Translations under genes and position numbers: made by a program
DNA from: a bacterium
GTDB lineage: Bacteria > SZUA-182 > SZUA-191 > JAJRXT01
Assembly: GCA_024277605.1 (NCBI GenBank)
Contig: JAJRUU010000071.1
Span: forward strand, 1 to 17,827
Length of the DNA stretch: 17,827 nt
Direction: 5' to 3'
In this document: positions 15,301-17,827 of the stretch, piece after piece
Layout of the letters: every line of letters starts with the position of its first letter
Position numbering within the stretch: the stretch's first letter is position 1
The notes under the pieces: model-generated
Database searches by the model: none
What the model was told of the DNA's origin: nothing
The model's input: the letters and a program-made list of their open reading frames with translations, nothing else

Positions 15301-15332
15301 AGGGGACATGTCCCCTTTATCAAGATACCCCC
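15297..15332 (-). repeat. Perfect 24-bp GGGGACATGTCCCC palindrome with reverse-oriented flank
   Basis: 15297-15320 is a perfect palindrome (core AAAGGGGACATGTCCCCTTT). It includes the TAA stop of the cytochrome gene at 15298-15300. It is followed by TCAAGATACCC (15320-15330), the reverse complement of the GGGTATCTTGA flank of the 14601 array. It is thus a single-unit member of the same repeat family in the opposite orientation. As RNA it would form a ten-pair hairpin with a CATG loop, without a T-tract. Confidence 0.65.
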
Positions 15333-15373
15333 AAAGTCCGACAGGCCCTTGGCTATATTGTAAAATCTGTTCC

Positions 15374-15394
15374 TTGAATCATTATTTGATTCAA
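15374..15394. repeat. 8-bp inverted repeat in intergenic DNA
   Basis: TTGAATCA-TTATT-TGATTCAA is a perfect dyad with a five-base centre, in the 515-nt gap between the two cytochrome genes. It has the shape of a regulator-binding site, but no promoter is obvious beside it and it could be chance. Nothing else is recognisable between 15333 and 15503. Confidence 0.3.
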
Positions 15395-15503
15395 CAATCA
15401 TCCGCTTCTTGCCCATTATGCGTGGGGTTGTGACATATTCTCTGTCATTCCCTGTAACCCTTCATAAATAATTCGTGTATTAAGTGCATCATCACAATAG
15501 CAT

Positions 15504-15701
15504 TACACCCGAAAAATTCGGGTCTTGTTATGGGCGAATCGATATTTAGTTGAAAAACATAAATTTATCAGCTTCCTATTCCTATCCCCTTGTGCAAACA
15601 AAGTGTTATTGGACGTTGGCTTATAAGCCTTGGCTCATAAACCTTATCTTGCAAGGGATGTCTTGCAAACCCAGCCTGAATTTATGAATAAGTCGGGTAC
15701 A
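15504..15701 (+). mobile_element. MITE-like element copy D (with internal 14-bp duplication)
   Basis: The body 15508-15697 (190 bp) begins CCCGAAAAATTCGGGT and ends AGTCGGG, flanked by exact 4-bp repeats TACA (15504-15507 and 15698-15701). It is 14 bp longer than copy C because TTGGCTTATAAGCC and TTGGCTCATAAACC stand in tandem where copy C has one. The internal hairpin is TTGCAAG-GGATGT-CTTGCAA, fully paired over seven bases. Its right end lies six bases upstream of the -35 of the di-haem cytochrome gene. Confidence 0.8.
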
Positions 15702-15706
15702 AGGAT

Positions 15707-15746
15707 TTGACATAACTTATTGAGAATGTTACTATAGATAATAGTA
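15707..15746 (+). promoter_or_regulatory. Promoter with -10 dyad upstream of the di-haem cytochrome gene
   Basis: A perfect -35 TTGACA (15707-15712), a 17-base spacer and TACTAT (15730-15735). The -10 is the left arm of TACTAT-AGATA-ATAGTA (15730-15746), a perfect 6-bp inverted repeat that would cover the transcription start. The promoter begins just after the right target duplication of MITE copy D. The leader would be about 74 nt. Confidence 0.5.
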
Positions 15747-15815
15747 TTTTTGGCTAATTGATAGGCAAGGGCATATTATCTTGTAACCTGTTGTTTATGA
15801 AGGGGAAAAATCGTA

Positions 15816-16664
15816 ATGAAACGGAGAGCAATTAAACCATTTTCATTAGCAATATTGTTAATAATTGGAATATTAAGTTGCGGTGGAGAGGCTCCTCCTC
15901 CCCAGAAATCCAGCGAGGGCAGATTGGAAAAGATGAAACCCAAACAGGGGGACAGTTTTAGCAAGTTGATGGAGAGGGATTGGAATAATGTTGAGTACAT
16001 ATTGTACGGCTGTATAAATTATGATAATGCGAAAGTAAAAACCGCAACTGAAAACCTGGTGGCCTTAAGTAGCCACATACTCAGGGGAATTCCCCAGACA
16101 TATAGGGAAAATAAAGCCGCATGGCAAGAATCGCGCAGCGAAATAAATGGCTCAGCGGTAAATTTGAAGCGGGTGTTTGAAGAGCAAGACTTTGATGAAT
16201 CAAGAAATCAATTCCGTGACCTGACCAGGAACTGTATGAATTGCCATAAGGAATACCGCAAATATCTAAAACCGAAGCAAAAACTGAGTGAAGCTCAATT
16301 GGCGGCGATGAAGCTCAGCAAAGATGATAGCCTCAGTGTGTTGATGGATAGAACTTGGGATAATCTGAAGTATATGCTGTATGGATTTTTAAATTATGAT
16401 GATGTGAGGATGAACATTACCACTGAAAACCTGGTTGCCATCAGTGAATCCATGATTGAAAAAATAAGCCCTGAGCATATGGTACATGCGGCTGAATGGA
16501 ATGAGCAGTGTAACCTTCAGCGAGAATTAGCAACTACTATCAAGCGCGAATTCGAACAAAAAAACTTTGAAAAATCACATAATCTGGTCATGAAAATGAT
16601 AGGAAATTGCATGGAATGTCATAAGCTATACCGTAAACACTTGCTTCGATCTGAAGGAGAGTAA
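15816..16664 (+). CDS. Di-haem lipoprotein of two fused cytochrome c'/c556-like domains
   Basis: This 282-aa protein has a lipoprotein signal ending ILS-Cys22. Two homologous domains follow: residues ~35-151 with CMNCH (Cys140, Cys143, His144) and ~162-276 with CMECH (Cys265, Cys268, His269). Each haem motif is followed by Tyr-Arg-Lys, as in the mono-haem paralogue at 14833. The leader and first 25 mature residues (SCGGEAP ... EKMKPK.GDS.SKLM) are nearly the same in both genes. The second domain is the closer match to the mono-haem protein: both contain YGFLNYD and AEWNEQC. This points to gene duplication plus internal domain fusion. Domain 1 has an extra Cys66 (YGCINYD). The ribosome-binding site is AAGGGG about 10 bases before the ATG. 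Likely a membrane-tethered electron carrier on the outer face; partner unknown. Confidence 0.75.
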   Translation: MKRRAIKPFSLAILLIIGILSCGGEAPPPQKSSEGRLEKMKPKQGDSFSKLMERDWNNVEYILYGCINYDNAKVKTATENLVALSSHILRGIPQTYRENKAAWQESRSEINGSAVNLKRVFEEQDFDESRNQFRDLTRNCMNCHKEYRKYLKPKQKLSEAQLAAMKLSKDDSLSVLMDRTWDNLKYMLYGFLNYDDVRMNITTENLVAISESMIEKISPEHMVHAAEWNEQCNLQRELATTIKREFEQKNFEKSHNLVMKMIGNCMECHKLYRKHLLRSEGE

Positions 16665-16697
16665 ACAGCCCGCGATCAATCATCTTTCACTGTTTAC
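16661..16697. terminator. Inverted repeat joining the stops of two convergent genes (weak terminator candidate)
   Basis: GTAAACAG (16661-16668) and CTGTTTAC (16690-16697) are perfect 8-bp inverted repeats around a 21-base loop. They contain both stop codons: TAA 16662-16664 on plus, and TAA 16696-16694 on minus. A bidirectional terminator is possible, but the stem is AT-rich, the loop long and there is no T-tract. Confidence 0.25.
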
Positions 16698-17581
16698 ATA
16701 TAACTTGAGATCCCTTCCTTAAATCCGATTGGGGTTATCCCGAAATCACTAAAGAAGGGTTTTTCATCACAAACATTGTCCTCCCCGAGCATAATCAGTT
16801 GGTCTAGATTTAAGGGGGAAAAAGTAAATTTTTCCATGATAGCCACTATAGGCTTCATCAGTGAAATAGGTTGATGAATCTTTATTATCTTTTTTCCCAG
16901 CACATCGGCAATCACATTTAAAACCTGATCATACTCCATTGCTTGAGGACCCCCAACTTCATAGGTCTTATTTTCGGCTTTAGGATTATTCAAGGCGGCT
17001 ACAAATCCCTGAACCACATTTTCCACCGCTACCGGCTGCCACTTATTCTTTCCATTGCCGATTACCGGAAAAACAGGGCTAAGCTTCATAATTCTGGACA
17101 TCATATTTATAGACTGATCCTTAGAGCCAAAAATAATCGAGGGCCTAAAAATCGTAAATGCAAGTCTACTTTGTTTGAGATACTCCTCAGCCTGATACTT
17201 GGTACGGTGATAGCAAGCGCGAGCCTCCGCTCTTACCCCCAGAGCGCTCATTTGCAGGAACCTTTCTACTCCATCCCCCACCGCTGCATCTATTACGTTC
17301 TTACTCGCCTCATAATGTAGCCGCTCAAAGGTAACCCTCTGGCTGGGTATTTCTTTAATGATGCCCACCAGATTAATAACCACATCGCAGCCTACCATCT
17401 TCCCCTGTAAACTATCCGCATCGGTAACATCCCCGGTTACGATCTCAAGTCCATGCCCACCGGGCAATTTCCCAGCTGAACCCTCTCTCACCAAGCACCT
17501 TGCTTCGTATCCAGCTAATAGCAGTTGTTTAAGTAGCTCATGCCCCACATATCCTGTAGCACCTGTTAAAAAGACTCTCAT
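16694..17581 (-). CDS. NAD(P)-binding SDR-type protein, complex I NDUFA9-like
   Basis: This 295-aa extended/atypical short-chain dehydrogenase fold has an N-terminal nucleotide-binding motif GATGYVG at 7-13, VTGDVTD around 48-54, a catalytic-type Ser112 (MSALGV) and Tyr124-x3-Lys128 (YHRTK). It then has FRPSIIFG, GNGKNKWQPVAVENVV and YEVGGP. This order is typical of the bacterial NDUFA9-like / NAD-dependent epimerase group. Members are often annotated as complex I accessory-like or quinone/sugar-modifying proteins; the true substrate is unknown. GGAGG about ten bases before the ATG at 17581 supports the start. It converges on the di-haem cytochrome gene. It need not belong to the glycan cluster. 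Confidence 0.8.
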   Translation of the reverse strand: MRVFLTGATGYVGHELLKQLLLAGYEARCLVREGSAGKLPGGHGLEIVTGDVTDADSLQGKMVGCDVVINLVGIIKEIPSQRVTFERLHYEASKNVIDAAVGDGVERFLQMSALGVRAEARACYHRTKYQAEEYLKQSRLAFTIFRPSIIFGSKDQSINMMSRIMKLSPVFPVIGNGKNKWQPVAVENVVQGFVAALNNPKAENKTYEVGGPQAMEYDQVLNVIADVLGKKIIKIHQPISLMKPIVAIMEKFTFSPLNLDQLIMLGEDNVCDEKPFFSDFGITPIGFKEGISSYM

Positions 17582-17652
17582 AATCTCTTGCCTCCCTTAA
17601 AAGACTGAGAACTTCAGCATTCTTCATATACGACCATTATATTCTATACATA

Positions 17653-17681
17653 ATGCTATACACAACAAACATAAATGTCAA
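17653..17681 (-). promoter_or_regulatory. Promoter candidate for the NDUFA9-like gene
   Basis: On the minus strand, a perfect TTGACA (17681-17676) is followed after 17 bases by TAGCAT (17658-17653, four of six). Transcription would begin near 17645, leaving a leader of about 64 nt before the ATG at 17581. A consensus TATAAT further downstream (17641-17636) lacks a -35 at proper spacing. Confidence 0.45.
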
Positions 17682-17770
17682 ATTTGGCTTTAACTCTGTA
17701 TGGCTTATGTAAAGTTGCGCAGTTATCTCACCCCTCGCTTGATTTTAGTTTATCTGCTACATAATTTGGT

Positions 17771-17827
17771 TGTGCTAGCCTAAAATTGACCAGGAAAAGT
17801 GGATTTCGCTAGCCGAAAATTGACCAC
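17771..17827 (+). mobile_element. Probable terminal region of an IS21-family insertion sequence (cut by window edge)
   Basis: From TGTGCTAGCC at 17771, two direct repeats follow at a 34-bp period: GCTAGCCTAAAATTGACCA (17774-17792) and GCTAGCCGAAAATTGACCA (17808-17826). Multiple direct repeats containing AAAATTGACCA / TGGTCAATTTT next to a TGT terminus are a known feature of IS21-family ends, where they bind the IstA transposase. No transposase gene is inside the window, so the family call is inference. Confidence 0.5.

Noticed and set aside
15228..15416. 62-codon minus-strand frame after the mono-haem cytochrome gene
   Set aside because: It runs through the 24-bp palindrome and into the cytochrome gene antisense, has no ribosome-binding site and matches no family I recognise. 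Its first ~30 codons might be a remnant, but this cannot be supported.
4348..15701. CCCGAAAAATTCGGG hairpins considered as a CRISPR array or as simple terminators
   Set aside because: Copies are kilobases apart, without regular spacers, and are part of longer elements with target duplications; the hairpins are not followed by T-tracts in a consistent orientation.

Overview
The window comes from a moderately low-GC bacterium. Two lipoproteins carrying C-terminal CxxCH haem motifs, a hydrogenase maturation protease and a long surface-glycan gene cluster suggest an uncultured, probably anaerobic, Gram-negative-type organism. The sequence does not settle the phylum; Planctomycetota, Nitrospirota, Desulfobacterota and Omnitrophota are all compatible. 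No rRNA, tRNA or CRISPR array was seen.

Layout. Positions 1-1865 (+) hold the 3' end of an EamA-type transporter, a UPF0104/LPG-synthase-TM-like membrane protein and an orphan [NiFe]-hydrogenase maturation protease. Positions 13048 down to 1870 (-) form one co-directional surface-polysaccharide cluster. In transcription order it contains a GT4 glycosyltransferase, a PST-family (Wzx-like) flippase, a SAM methyltransferase, a radical SAM/SPASM protein, a DegT aminotransferase, a Gfo/Idh/MocA dehydrogenase, a second glycosyltransferase, a NodU/CmcH-type carbamoyltransferase interrupted by an in-frame TAA, an SxtJ-like membrane protein and a 52-aa DUF5989 protein. Positions 13383-14612 (+) encode an NTP_transf_5 nucleotidyltransferase-like protein. 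Positions 14833-16664 (+) encode two paralogous cytochrome c'/c556-like lipoproteins, one mono-haem and one fused di-haem. Positions 17581-16694 (-) encode an NDUFA9-like NAD(P)-binding protein. The last ~55 bases look like the end of an IS21-type insertion sequence.

How the genes work together. The dehydrogenase and aminotransferase can make an amino sugar nucleotide, as WbpB/WlbA and WbpE/WlbC do. The glycosyltransferases would use it, the methyltransferase and carbamoyltransferase would decorate the glycan, and the flippase would export it. No initiating transferase, polymerase or sugar N-acetyltransferase is present, so the pathway must be completed elsewhere.

Two families of small dispersed repeats are superimposed on the genes. 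One is a MITE-like element of about 175 bp with CCCGA/TCGGG ends, 4-bp target duplications and a conserved internal stem-loop: four complete or internally deleted copies plus one end fragment. The other is a set of short GGGGA..TCCCC palindromes, partly in tandem arrays, next to a conserved GGGTATCTTGA-like flank; they sit at gene ends and in one case inside a reading frame. These repeats, the broken carbamoyltransferase and the duplicated cytochromes are the most unusual parts of the window.
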